Made by a program: the position numbers and the translations under genes. The notes beneath the pieces are model-generated. The model saw only the letters and a list, made by a program, of their open reading frames with translations, was not told where the DNA came from and ran no database searches. DNA of 43,554 nt from Sphingobacteriia bacterium. GTDB lineage: Bacteria; Bacteroidota; Bacteroidia; Bacteroidales; UBA7960. Within the stretch, counting starts at the first letter, position 1. Each line of letters begins with the position of its first letter. Of the stretch, positions 1 to 6,951 are shown piece by piece. The stretch covers positions 1 through 43,554 of the forward strand of contig JAABSE010000026.1 of the NCBI GenBank assembly GCA_011390575.1, in the 5' to 3' direction.

Positions 1-537
1 GGCATGGCCTATTCCAGCAAGGGATACAAAGAACAGGGCAAACAAAAATCAGACGAACTTCAGTCCGCCTTGTTGCTGGCCAGCGAGCAGGGCAAATACC
101 CCATTCTCTGCGACATGAGTCCCTGCCTGTATACCATGAAAAGCAACATGGAGCCTGGATTAAAGCTGTATGAACCCGTAGAGTTTATTCTTGAGCACCT
201 GGCCGACAAACTTACTTTTACGCCGGTTGATGAAGAGATAGCTATTTTCGCGGTTTGCAGTGCAAAGAAAATGGGACTGGAAACAGACCTGATAAAACTC
301 GCCCAAATGTGTGCCCGAAATGTAAAAGTTGTGGACGCCAATTGCTGCGGATTTGCCGGTGACCGTGGCTTCAGCTATCCGGAACTCAATGCACATGGAC
401 TGAGAAGTATCCGCGAACAAACCCAATCCTGCACATCCGGATATTCTACCAGCCGAACCTGCGAAATCGGATTGAGCCTGCACAGCGACAAATCCTTCAG
501 CTCCATTGTTTACCTGGTTGACAAAGCAACTTCTTAG
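1..537 (+). CDS. FAD/Fe-S oxidoreductase (D-lactate dehydrogenase / glycolate oxidase type), C-terminal part
   Basis: The reading frame is open from base 1, so the gene starts upstream of the window; only the last ~178 residues are present. The visible part is the cysteine-rich (CCG) domain found at the C-terminus of large FAD-linked D-lactate dehydrogenases and glycolate-oxidase-like proteins (YdiJ/Dld-II type). Diagnostic segments are DMSPC near residue 38, DANCCGFAGDRGF near residue 111 with PELN after it, and the ending CEIGLS...SIVYLVD. In this family the CCG motifs bind an Fe-S or related redox centre that takes electrons from the FAD domain. The FAD-binding half cannot be checked here. 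The gene is convergent with ansA and ends only 3 nt from it. Family assignment is good; the exact substrate (D-lactate, glycolate or another 2-hydroxy acid) is unknown. Confidence 0.85.
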   Translation, partial: GMAYSSKGYKEQGKQKSDELQSALLLASEQGKYPILCDMSPCLYTMKSNMEPGLKLYEPVEFILEHLADKLTFTPVDEEIAIFAVCSAKKMGLETDLIKLAQMCARNVKVVDANCCGFAGDRGFSYPELNAHGLRSIREQTQSCTSGYSTSRTCEIGLSLHSDKSFSSIVYLVDKATS

Positions 538-540
538 TTC

Positions 541-1572
541 TTAAGCGGTTTTCATCTCTCCCCTGAGAGAGGTTTGAAGATATTTTTTGACCTTTTTGAC
601 CGGATAGTTGTGTCCCAGCAAATACATCAGCTTGGTCACCGCTGCCTCAAGGGTAATATCATAACCACTGATCACCCCGATTTTCTGAAGCCCCACACTG
701 GTTTCGTATTTGCCCATTTTCACGCTTCCTCCCCGGCATTGGGTAACATTGTAAACAATCAATCCGTTGTTGATGGCTGTTTCGAGTTCTTCCAGAAACC
801 ACGGATGGGTAGGTGCGTTGCCTGACCCGAAAGTTTCGAGCACCAAGGCTTTAAGTCCTTTGATATTGAGGATGGAAGAGACTATCTCCTGTGAAATACC
901 CGGAAACAGCGTCAGTACTGCAACACGGGTTTCCATTTGGGTAAAAATGCGAAACTCCTGATTTACTGCCGGATGAATGGCGGCAAAATCATACTTGATC
1001 TCCACTCCTGCCGTGGCAAGTACCGGGTAATTGACCGAGCGGAAGGCTTCAAAATGCTCTGCGTTGAATTTATGGGTGCGGTTGCCCCGGTATAGCTGGT
1101 ATTCAAAATAAATGCAAACCTCGGGAACCAGGGCTTTTCCGTCTTTTTTGGCAGCAGCAATTTCCAGGGAGGTGATAAAATTCTCTTTCCCGTCGGTACG
1201 AATCATGCCAATGGGCAGCTGCGAACCGGTCAGGATTACAGGTTTGGAAAGGTTTTCCAGCATAAAACTCAGGGCTGATGCCGTGTAAGCCATGGTATCC
1301 GAACCATGTAAAATTACAAAGCCGTCATAATTCTCATAGTGCTCTTCGATGATGCTTGCCAGATGGCCCCATACTTCCGGTTCCATGTTGGAAGAATCAA
1401 TAATGGGATCAAAGGAAATGCTCTCTATCCTGAAACCAAACTTTTTGATTTCCGGAATCTGATCCGTTAGGTGCTGAAAGTCGAAGGGATTGAGGGCTCC
1501 GGTTTCCGTATCCTGCACCATGCCAATGGTACCCCCGGTGTAAATGACAAGTATTTCAGGTTGTTTGCTCAT
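541..1572 (-). CDS. ansA: L-asparaginase, type I (cytoplasmic)
   Basis: 343 residues, the usual length for type I asparaginases, which hydrolyse asparagine to aspartate and ammonia. The N-terminal signature is TGGTIGM with the nucleophile Thr at residue 15. The second signature, HGSDTMAYTASAL (His89 to Leu101), carries Ser91 where the common form HGTDT has Thr, a conservative change. No signal peptide is visible, which fits the cytoplasmic AnsA class rather than exported AnsB. It is the last gene of a minus-strand group with TatD (41 nt upstream) and an SDR threonine dehydrogenase, so the operon joins asparagine and threonine breakdown. The stop lies 3 nt from the stop of the convergent oxidoreductase gene, leaving no room for a dedicated terminator between them. 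Confidence 0.93.
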   Translation of the reverse strand: MSKQPEILVIYTGGTIGMVQDTETGALNPFDFQHLTDQIPEIKKFGFRIESISFDPIIDSSNMEPEVWGHLASIIEEHYENYDGFVILHGSDTMAYTASALSFMLENLSKPVILTGSQLPIGMIRTDGKENFITSLEIAAAKKDGKALVPEVCIYFEYQLYRGNRTHKFNAEHFEAFRSVNYPVLATAGVEIKYDFAAIHPAVNQEFRIFTQMETRVAVLTLFPGISQEIVSSILNIKGLKALVLETFGSGNAPTHPWFLEELETAINNGLIVYNVTQCRGGSVKMGKYETSVGLQKIGVISGYDITLEAAVTKLMYLLGHNYPVKKVKKYLQTSLRGEMKTA

Positions 1573-1613
1573 AATTGTTGGCCAGCTGTGCGTTTTTTTT
1601 AATAAGATAATTA

Positions 1614-2387
1614 TTATTCGATTCGGAAAAGGGAGTGGGCTGCCCCGGTAGTTTTCTCTGCAACAACTTCTGCAGCAACACCCTTAAGTTCGGCAATCTT
1701 TTCAGCAATAAAGGGAATATAGGCAGGTTCATTTCGCTTGCCGCGATAAGGCACCGGAGGCAGGTAGGGTGCATCAGTTTCGAGGATAAGATTTTCCAGG
1801 GGTATCTCTTTCACCACCTCCGCCATCGCACTTTTTTTGTAGGTCACGACGCCCCCTATTCCCAGCAGAAATCCAAAATCTGTAAACCATTGGGCCTGTT
1901 GAATGTCGCCGGGAAAGCAGTGCATCACCCCCTTTAGCCCTGTTCCGCGATACTGTTCCAGCACATCCATAATCTCGGATGTTGAGTTTCGGGAATGGAT
2001 AACTACAGGAAGATCCCAATCAATGGCCCATTCAATCTGGGTGCGAAAAGATTGCACCTGCAAGTCAAACCAGGTTTTATCCCAGTACAAATCAATTCCT
2101 GTTTCACCCACGGCATAAAATTTTACGGTTTCAAACCGCTCTTTCATGGTTTCCAGTATCTTTTCAAATCCCGGCTTCACTGATGTTGGGTGCAACCCCA
2201 TCATAGGGAGACAGTTTTCGGGATATTTCTGATGCAAATGCAGCAAGGGGCCGGATGTTTCTTCATCTACATTGGGCAGGAGCATGTATTTCACTCCTGC
2301 CTGCAGGGCTCTTTCCACAGCCTCGTCCCTGTCCTGATCAAATTGCTCAAGATACAGATGATTGTGGGTATCAACAAAATGGGTCAT
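1614..2387 (-). CDS. tatD: TatD-family metal-dependent hydrolase (DNase-like)
   Basis: 257 residues, full length for the TatD/YcfH family of amidohydrolase-fold metal enzymes, several of which are 3'-5' exonucleases. All expected metal ligands can be read: His8 and His10 in DTHNH, Glu95 in VGETGID, His131 in VVIHSR, His156 in VMHCF and Asp205 in ETDAPYLPP. The start is 3 nt after the stop of the upstream threonine dehydrogenase gene, so the two are almost certainly co-transcribed and probably translationally coupled. The symbol is used in the family sense; a paralogue (ycfH-like) would look the same at this level. The physiological substrate is not clear from sequence. Confidence 0.92.
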   Translation of the reverse strand: MTHFVDTHNHLYLEQFDQDRDEAVERALQAGVKYMLLPNVDEETSGPLLHLHQKYPENCLPMMGLHPTSVKPGFEKILETMKERFETVKFYAVGETGIDLYWDKTWFDLQVQSFRTQIEWAIDWDLPVVIHSRNSTSEIMDVLEQYRGTGLKGVMHCFPGDIQQAQWFTDFGFLLGIGGVVTYKKSAMAEVVKEIPLENLILETDAPYLPPVPYRGKRNEPAYIPFIAEKIAELKGVAAEVVAEKTTGAAHSLFRIE

Positions 2388-2390
2388 AGA

Positions 2391-3338
2391 TTATTTGAGT
2401 TTCTTCCCCACTTCCTTCAACATGAGCGAGGTCATGCGTTTGAGGTCGAAGGTGTTTTTCAGTCCCCAGTCGCGCCGGGCCACACTGTCGTCAATGCTTT
2501 GGGGCCATGATTCGGCAATGGCCTGACGGAAATCGGGCTCATAGGAGATGGAAAAATCGGGAATGCTTTTCTGAATTTCTTTTGTTAATTCTTTGGGACT
2601 GAAGCTGATACCTGCCACGTTATAGCTGGATCTTACGGTGATTTTCTCTGCCGGAGCCTCCATTACGCCAATGGTAGCTTTGATGGCATCATCCATAAAC
2701 TGCATGGGCAGATAGGTATTTTCAGACAAAAAACAATTGTATTTTTTCTCACGAATGGCATCATAAAAAATCTCCACGGCATAGTCCGTTGTGCCACCGC
2801 CGGCTTCTGTTTTATGGCTGATAAGCCCGGGGTAGCGGAGGCTGCGACCGTCAACACCGTACTTCTGGAAATAATACTCCAGCCAGCGTTCGCCGGCCAG
2901 CTTGCTGATACCGTAAACCGTGTTGGGTTCCATTACGGTAAACTGCGGAGTATCCACCCGGGGCGTAGTGGGGCCAAACACAGCTATGGAGCTGGGCCAG
3001 AAAACTTTGTTCAGGTTCAGTTCGCGCGACAATTCGAGTACATTGAGCAAACTCTCCATGTTGATATGCCAGCTGGCAAGGGGCTTTTTCTCGGCATTGC
3101 CCGAAAGAATGGCTGCCAGATGGTAAATCTGGGTAATTTTGTTGCGGCTTACCGTTCCAAAAAGCCTGTGGGTATCCAGCACATCCAGAATTTCGAAAGG
3201 TCCGCCTTCGGTAATTTCTTTATCTGCCGGTTTAATATCGGTAGCTACCACATTGGCATCACCGTACATTTTTCTCAGTTCAAGCGTCAGCTCCGAACCA
3301 ATTTGTCCTGCACATCCTATTACAAGTATTTTTTCCAT
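2391..3338 (-). CDS. L-threonine 3-dehydrogenase, epimerase-like SDR type
   Basis: 315 residues of the extended short-chain dehydrogenase/epimerase fold. The nucleotide-binding loop is GCAGQIG (Gly8, Gly11, Gly14), and the catalytic pair is Tyr142 and Lys146 in VYGISK, with Ser116/Ser117 upstream. Segments such as GGTTDYAVEIFYDA, LSENTYLPMQFMDDA and SYNVAGISFSP are typical of the SDR-type threonine dehydrogenases known from Flavobacterium/Cytophaga and eukaryotic homologues; these oxidise threonine to 2-amino-3-ketobutyrate with NAD. They are unrelated to the zinc-dependent E. coli Tdh. It is the first gene of the minus-strand operon with tatD and ansA and has a good -7 element about 33 nt upstream. 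The usual partner, a glycine C-acetyltransferase (kbl), is not next to it. A UDP-sugar epimerase is the alternative but fits the motifs less well. Confidence 0.88.
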   Translation of the reverse strand: MEKILVIGCAGQIGSELTLELRKMYGDANVVATDIKPADKEITEGGPFEILDVLDTHRLFGTVSRNKITQIYHLAAILSGNAEKKPLASWHINMESLLNVLELSRELNLNKVFWPSSIAVFGPTTPRVDTPQFTVMEPNTVYGISKLAGERWLEYYFQKYGVDGRSLRYPGLISHKTEAGGGTTDYAVEIFYDAIREKKYNCFLSENTYLPMQFMDDAIKATIGVMEAPAEKITVRSSYNVAGISFSPKELTKEIQKSIPDFSISYEPDFRQAIAESWPQSIDDSVARRDWGLKNTFDLKRMTSLMLKEVGKKLK

Positions 3339-3370
3339 ATTGTGTTTAGATTAGAGATTTAAGGGTGGCG

Positions 3371-3378
3371 CAAAGTTA
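3371..3378 (-). promoter_or_regulatory. Probable -7 element of the threonine dehydrogenase operon
   Basis: On the minus strand this reads TAACTTTG, an exact match to the Bacteroidota -7 consensus TAnnTTTG. It would place the transcript start near 3364 and give a leader of about 26 nt before the ATG at 3338. No clear TTTG/TTG -33 element is seen at the expected spacing, so this is a half-site call. Confidence 0.5.
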
Positions 3379-3479
3379 GAAATCTTTTTTTGATGGGGCC
3401 TTATTCCTGTGGGTTGTCATGATAAAAAACAGCCGGTGGAATTCAATAAAATTAATTTTTATCCTTGCCCAAAAACACA

Positions 3480-3487
3480 TACTTTTG
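3480..3487 (+). promoter_or_regulatory. Probable -7 element of dnaX
   Basis: TACTTTTG matches the Bacteroidota -7 consensus TAnnTTTG. The predicted transcript start near 3494 gives a leader of about 36 nt to the dnaX ATG. The nearest TTG upstream (3465-3467) is too close (12 nt) to be a proper -33 element. It lies about 100 nt from the divergent operon promoter at 3371-3378. Confidence 0.45.
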
Positions 3488-3529
3488 CTTTAAGCTTCAC
3501 AGCGGGAATATCTATTTAGAACAAATCAC

Positions 3530-5311
3530 ATGGAAAACTTTATTGTATCAGCACGCAAATACCGTCCTGCAACTTTTGACATGGTCGTGGGGCAGGCCTC
3601 CATTACCAATACCCTGAAAAATGCCATCAAAAACAACCACCTTGCTCAGGCATTTTTGTTTTGCGGGCCCCGGGGTGTAGGAAAAACCACCTGCGCGCGC
3701 ATCATGGCCAAAACCATCAACTGTGAAAACCTCACAGAGAATATTGAAGCCTGCAACGAATGTAAATCCTGTGTTTCTTTCAATGAATCCAACTCCTTTA
3801 ATGTGCATGAACTGGATGCAGCTTCCAACAACTCAGTAGACGATATCCGCAACCTGGTAGACCAGGTGCGCATACCCCCTCATATTGGAAAATACAAAGT
3901 GTATGTAATCGATGAGGTTCACATGTTGTCGCAGGCGGCTTTCAATGCCTTCCTGAAAACCCTGGAAGAGCCACCCGCTTATGCCAAGTTTATCCTGGCT
4001 ACCACAGAAAAACACAAAATCATCCCCACCATACTTTCCCGGTGCCAGATATTCGACTTTAACCGCATCACCATAGATGACATTGCACGACAACTGGAGT
4101 ATGTGGCCCAAAACGAGCATATTGAAACAGAATACGACGCCCTGCACATCATTGCCCAGAAAGCTGATGGTGCCATGCGCGATGCCCTTTCCATCTTTGA
4201 CCAGATTGTAAGTTTTGCAGGAAACCATGTTACCTACAAAGCTGTTGTTGAAAATCTCAATGTACTGGATTACGACTATTTCTTTGCCATGACCGATCAC
4301 ATCCTGGCCGGAGAAACAACTGAAATATTACTGCTGTATAACACCATTATTGATAAAGGATTTGAAGGGGCACATTTCATCGGAGGTTATGCTTCTCACC
4401 TGAGAAATATACTCATGTGCAAAGATGCCAGAACCGTGAAACTCATGGATGTGGGAGAAAACATCCGCCAGAAATACCTTGAACAGGCAGGCAAATGTCA
4501 GCCGGGATTTTTGCTCAAAGCACTCGATTTAAGCAACAAATGCGATTTTTCTTATCGCACAAGCAACAACAAACGACTCCATGTGGAGCTTACCCTGTTG
4601 CAGATTGCGGCATTGTTGCAGTCAGGCCAGGAAACAGCTCCCGGCGCTCCTGCACCTGCCATGAAAGCGCCGGCCCAGTCATCGCAGGCTGCGGTCCAGA
4701 GCCGACCACAATCCAACGTGGCATCTCCTTCAGCTTCTTACAAAAGCGAAGAAAAAGAACCCGCCGGGGCAAAACAAACACTTCAGTCAACTGCCACTTC
4801 CACAACTTCTTCAGCCCCCAAACCAGCCCCTTCTGCCGGCCCGGGGCCCAAATCTTTCAGCATTAAAATTAACCAAAGCTCTCAGGAGGAAGAAAAAAAA
4901 AAAGACCAACTGACCAGTAGCGCTGATGATGCTGACAGGCCCGAGGAAAATTTCTCTGAAAACGATTTACTGGATGTGTGGGACAAGCTTAAAGAAAATT
5001 ACAAAAACACCAGCCAAAGTATTTTCACGGCCCTCAACACCCATCCTCCCGTTATGCTTGATGAAACTACCATTGAAATGGGGGTGGACAACCTGGTGCA
5101 ACAAGACAACATTATTGAACAGAAACCTCAGATTTTAAGCTTTTTAAGGAAAAGCCTGAACAACTATGCCGTTAATTTCCAGGTAAAAATCAAAGAAAAC
5201 AAGAAAGTTCAGAAAGCTTACCTGCCTGCGGAAAAATTTCAGAAAATGGCAGAAAAGAATCCAAACCTGGAACGATTAAAAAATGATCTGGATCTTGACC
5301 TTATCTATTAA
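3530..5311 (+). CDS. dnaX: DNA polymerase III subunit gamma/tau
   Basis: 593 residues. The AAA+ clamp-loader module is intact: Walker A GPRGVGKTT near residues 45-53, four zinc cysteines near 65, 75, 78 and 81, Walker B VYVIDEVHM near 124-132, and the SRC sensor/arginine-finger motif near 170. The collar domain ends near residue 365. It is followed by a Pro/Ala/Ser/Gln-rich linker (about 370-450) and a C-terminal tau domain (about 470-593) that in other bacteria contacts the polymerase or helicase. The linker contains an A11 run preceded by AGGAGGA (separate entry), a likely slip site that would give a gamma-like product of about 460 residues lacking the tau domain. A probable promoter lies at 3480-3487. 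Downstream, a 7-bp inverted repeat (5327-5333 with 5357-5363) flanks a T-rich stretch and may weakly terminate the transcript. Confidence 0.96.
   Translation: MENFIVSARKYRPATFDMVVGQASITNTLKNAIKNNHLAQAFLFCGPRGVGKTTCARIMAKTINCENLTENIEACNECKSCVSFNESNSFNVHELDAASNNSVDDIRNLVDQVRIPPHIGKYKVYVIDEVHMLSQAAFNAFLKTLEEPPAYAKFILATTEKHKIIPTILSRCQIFDFNRITIDDIARQLEYVAQNEHIETEYDALHIIAQKADGAMRDALSIFDQIVSFAGNHVTYKAVVENLNVLDYDYFFAMTDHILAGETTEILLLYNTIIDKGFEGAHFIGGYASHLRNILMCKDARTVKLMDVGENIRQKYLEQAGKCQPGFLLKALDLSNKCDFSYRTSNNKRLHVELTLLQIAALLQSGQETAPGAPAPAMKAPAQSSQAAVQSRPQSNVASPSASYKSEEKEPAGAKQTLQSTATSTTSSAPKPAPSAGPGPKSFSIKINQSSQEEEKKKDQLTSSADDADRPEENFSENDLLDVWDKLKENYKNTSQSIFTALNTHPPVMLDETTIEMGVDNLVQQDNIIEQKPQILSFLRKSLNNYAVNFQVKIKENKKVQKAYLPAEKFQKMAEKNPNLERLKNDLDLDLIY
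4884..4920 (+). promoter_or_regulatory. Candidate programmed slippage site in dnaX (AGGAGGA + A11)
   Basis: AGGAGGA (4884-4890), a textbook Shine-Dalgarno core in a genome that rarely uses one, stands just before an uninterrupted run of eleven A (4893-4903). In frame 0 the run reads Glu-Lys-Lys-Lys and translation continues to full length. A slip to the -1 frame, or one extra A in the transcript, adds Arg-Pro-Thr-Asp-Gln and stops at TAG 4918-4920. A +1 shift, or one A fewer, adds Thr-Asn and stops at TGA 4911-4913. Both alternatives end within 20 nt, in the linker between the clamp-loader core and the tau domain. This matches the logic of gamma production in E. coli (ribosomal) and Thermus (transcriptional). 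Functional use is inferred, not shown. Confidence 0.6.
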
Positions 5312-5460
5312 AGTTTTTTCTTGCTCATCAGTGTTTTTTTTTCCACAAGTGTAATTCACTGATAAAAATTCCTACTAATTGAGCATTAACTGAACATTTG
5401 GAGTCAAAATCTCTTAAACCAATTAATTAAATCATTATCAAATTTGTTAATTTAAACTTC

Positions 5461-6798
5461 ATGAACATGAAACTACATTTTAAGGCGCTTTTTACCTTAG
5501 GATTTCTGCTGGTTGCTACATTGAGCTACAGCAGTACACCCAAAATTGAATTTACCCAATACACCCTTGACAATGGCTTGCATGTAATTCTTCAGCAAGA
5601 TAACACCACTCCCAACGTGGTGGTGAATATCATGTACCATGTAGGAGCAAAGAATGAGCATCCTGATCGTACCGGATTTGCGCACTTTTTCGAACACCTT
5701 ATGTTTGAAGGCAGTCAGCATATTGACAGAGGCGAATTTTCTGAAATAATAGAAAAAGCCGGAGGTACACTCAATGCTTTTACCAGCTTTGATGTTACCA
5801 ACTATTACATTTTGTTGCCTTCCAATCAACTTGAACTGGGTTTATGGATGGAATCAGAGCGTATGCTTCACCCAAAAATTGATTCCATTGGTATAGCAAC
5901 CCAGAAGAGTGTTGTTACCGAAGAGATGAAACAAACCCGCGACAACCGTCCTTACGGAAGATTGCTCACCGAAACCCTTTCAAGGTTGTTTACAGTTCAT
6001 CCCTATGGTGGCGATGTACTGGGACTTGACCCGCACGTGCGCAACGCTACAGACAACGACATCAAAGAGTTTCACGATATGTTTTATGTTCCCAACAATG
6101 CCGTACTGGTTATTACCGGTGACATTGAAAAGGATGTAACAAAGAAAATGGTTGAAAAATACTTTGGAGATATTCCTGCCGGAACCAAAGAATTCCGTCG
6201 TCCTGCCATAGATGCTGAACCCCGCCGCACGGAGGAAGTTCGCGACACGGTATATGACGATGTGCAGATTCCCATGATTATTCAGGCCTATAAGCTGCCT
6301 GCCCAGGGTACTCCTGATTTCTATGCTGTAGAAATGCTGGGAACCCTGATGTCGCAAGGACAAAGCAGCAGGCTCTACCGCAGGCTTGTAGATGATGAAG
6401 AGAAGGCCCTTCAGGTTGCCTCTATTGCATTGGGCCTTGAACACCCGGGTATCAACCTTACCTTTGCATTGGCAAACATGGGCAATGACCCCCAGGAAAT
6501 TGAAATGGTTTTTGATGAAGAGTTTGAAAAAGTCAGAAACGAACTGGTATCAGAAGAAGAGCTGCAGAAAGTGAAAAACCAGATAGAAAACAGAATGGTA
6601 AACAGCAATACTACCATTGCCCGTCGTGCTACCAACCTGGCCAACTATCATACACTTTACAACAATGCTGACCTCATCAATACTGAAATTGAAAGGTATA
6701 TGCAGGTTACGCGTGAAGACATCCGCAGGGTAGCAAGAGAATACTTCAGAGAAGATAACAGGGTGGTCCTTTACTGGTTGCCAAAAGGAGAAAGTTAA
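5461..6798 (+). CDS. M16 family zinc peptidase, catalytic member, exported
   Basis: 445 residues beginning with a hydrophobic signal sequence (about residues 5-24). The inverted zinc-binding motif HFFEH is complete (His75, Glu78 as general base, His79) and the third ligand Glu lies about 75 residues later in VVTEEMKQ (near 154-155). The C-terminal half-domain carries SSRLYRRLVDD, the region that closes over substrate in M16 enzymes. The length is that of bacterial M16B peptidases, which act as dimers or with an inactive partner. The next gene, 153 nt downstream on the same strand, encodes exactly such an inactive homologue, so the two probably form a periplasmic heterodimer degrading peptides. 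No clear promoter is seen in the 149-nt upstream gap. Peptide substrates are unknown. Confidence 0.9.
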   Translation: MNMKLHFKALFTLGFLLVATLSYSSTPKIEFTQYTLDNGLHVILQQDNTTPNVVVNIMYHVGAKNEHPDRTGFAHFFEHLMFEGSQHIDRGEFSEIIEKAGGTLNAFTSFDVTNYYILLPSNQLELGLWMESERMLHPKIDSIGIATQKSVVTEEMKQTRDNRPYGRLLTETLSRLFTVHPYGGDVLGLDPHVRNATDNDIKEFHDMFYVPNNAVLVITGDIEKDVTKKMVEKYFGDIPAGTKEFRRPAIDAEPRRTEEVRDTVYDDVQIPMIIQAYKLPAQGTPDFYAVEMLGTLMSQGQSSRLYRRLVDDEEKALQVASIALGLEHPGINLTFALANMGNDPQEIEMVFDEEFEKVRNELVSEEELQKVKNQIENRMVNSNTTIARRATNLANYHTLYNNADLINTEIERYMQVTREDIRRVAREYFREDNRVVLYWLPKGES

Positions 6799-6951
6799 AC
6801 CATCTTTCTGTTTCATAAACCTTATTTTCAACTCATTCAGATAAATAAAAAGAAAACAAAATCCGATAAAACAGACCGGGTTTTTCCTTTGAGAACCTAT
6901 AAACCATCTTAAAAAGGAAAGAAGCCATCTGCAGGAAAAAGAAACACTATT

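Noticed and set aside
5327..5363. ATCAGTG/CACTGAT as a dnaX terminator
   Set aside because: The loop is 23 nt and the T-run lies inside it rather than after the stem, so this is not a convincing intrinsic terminator.
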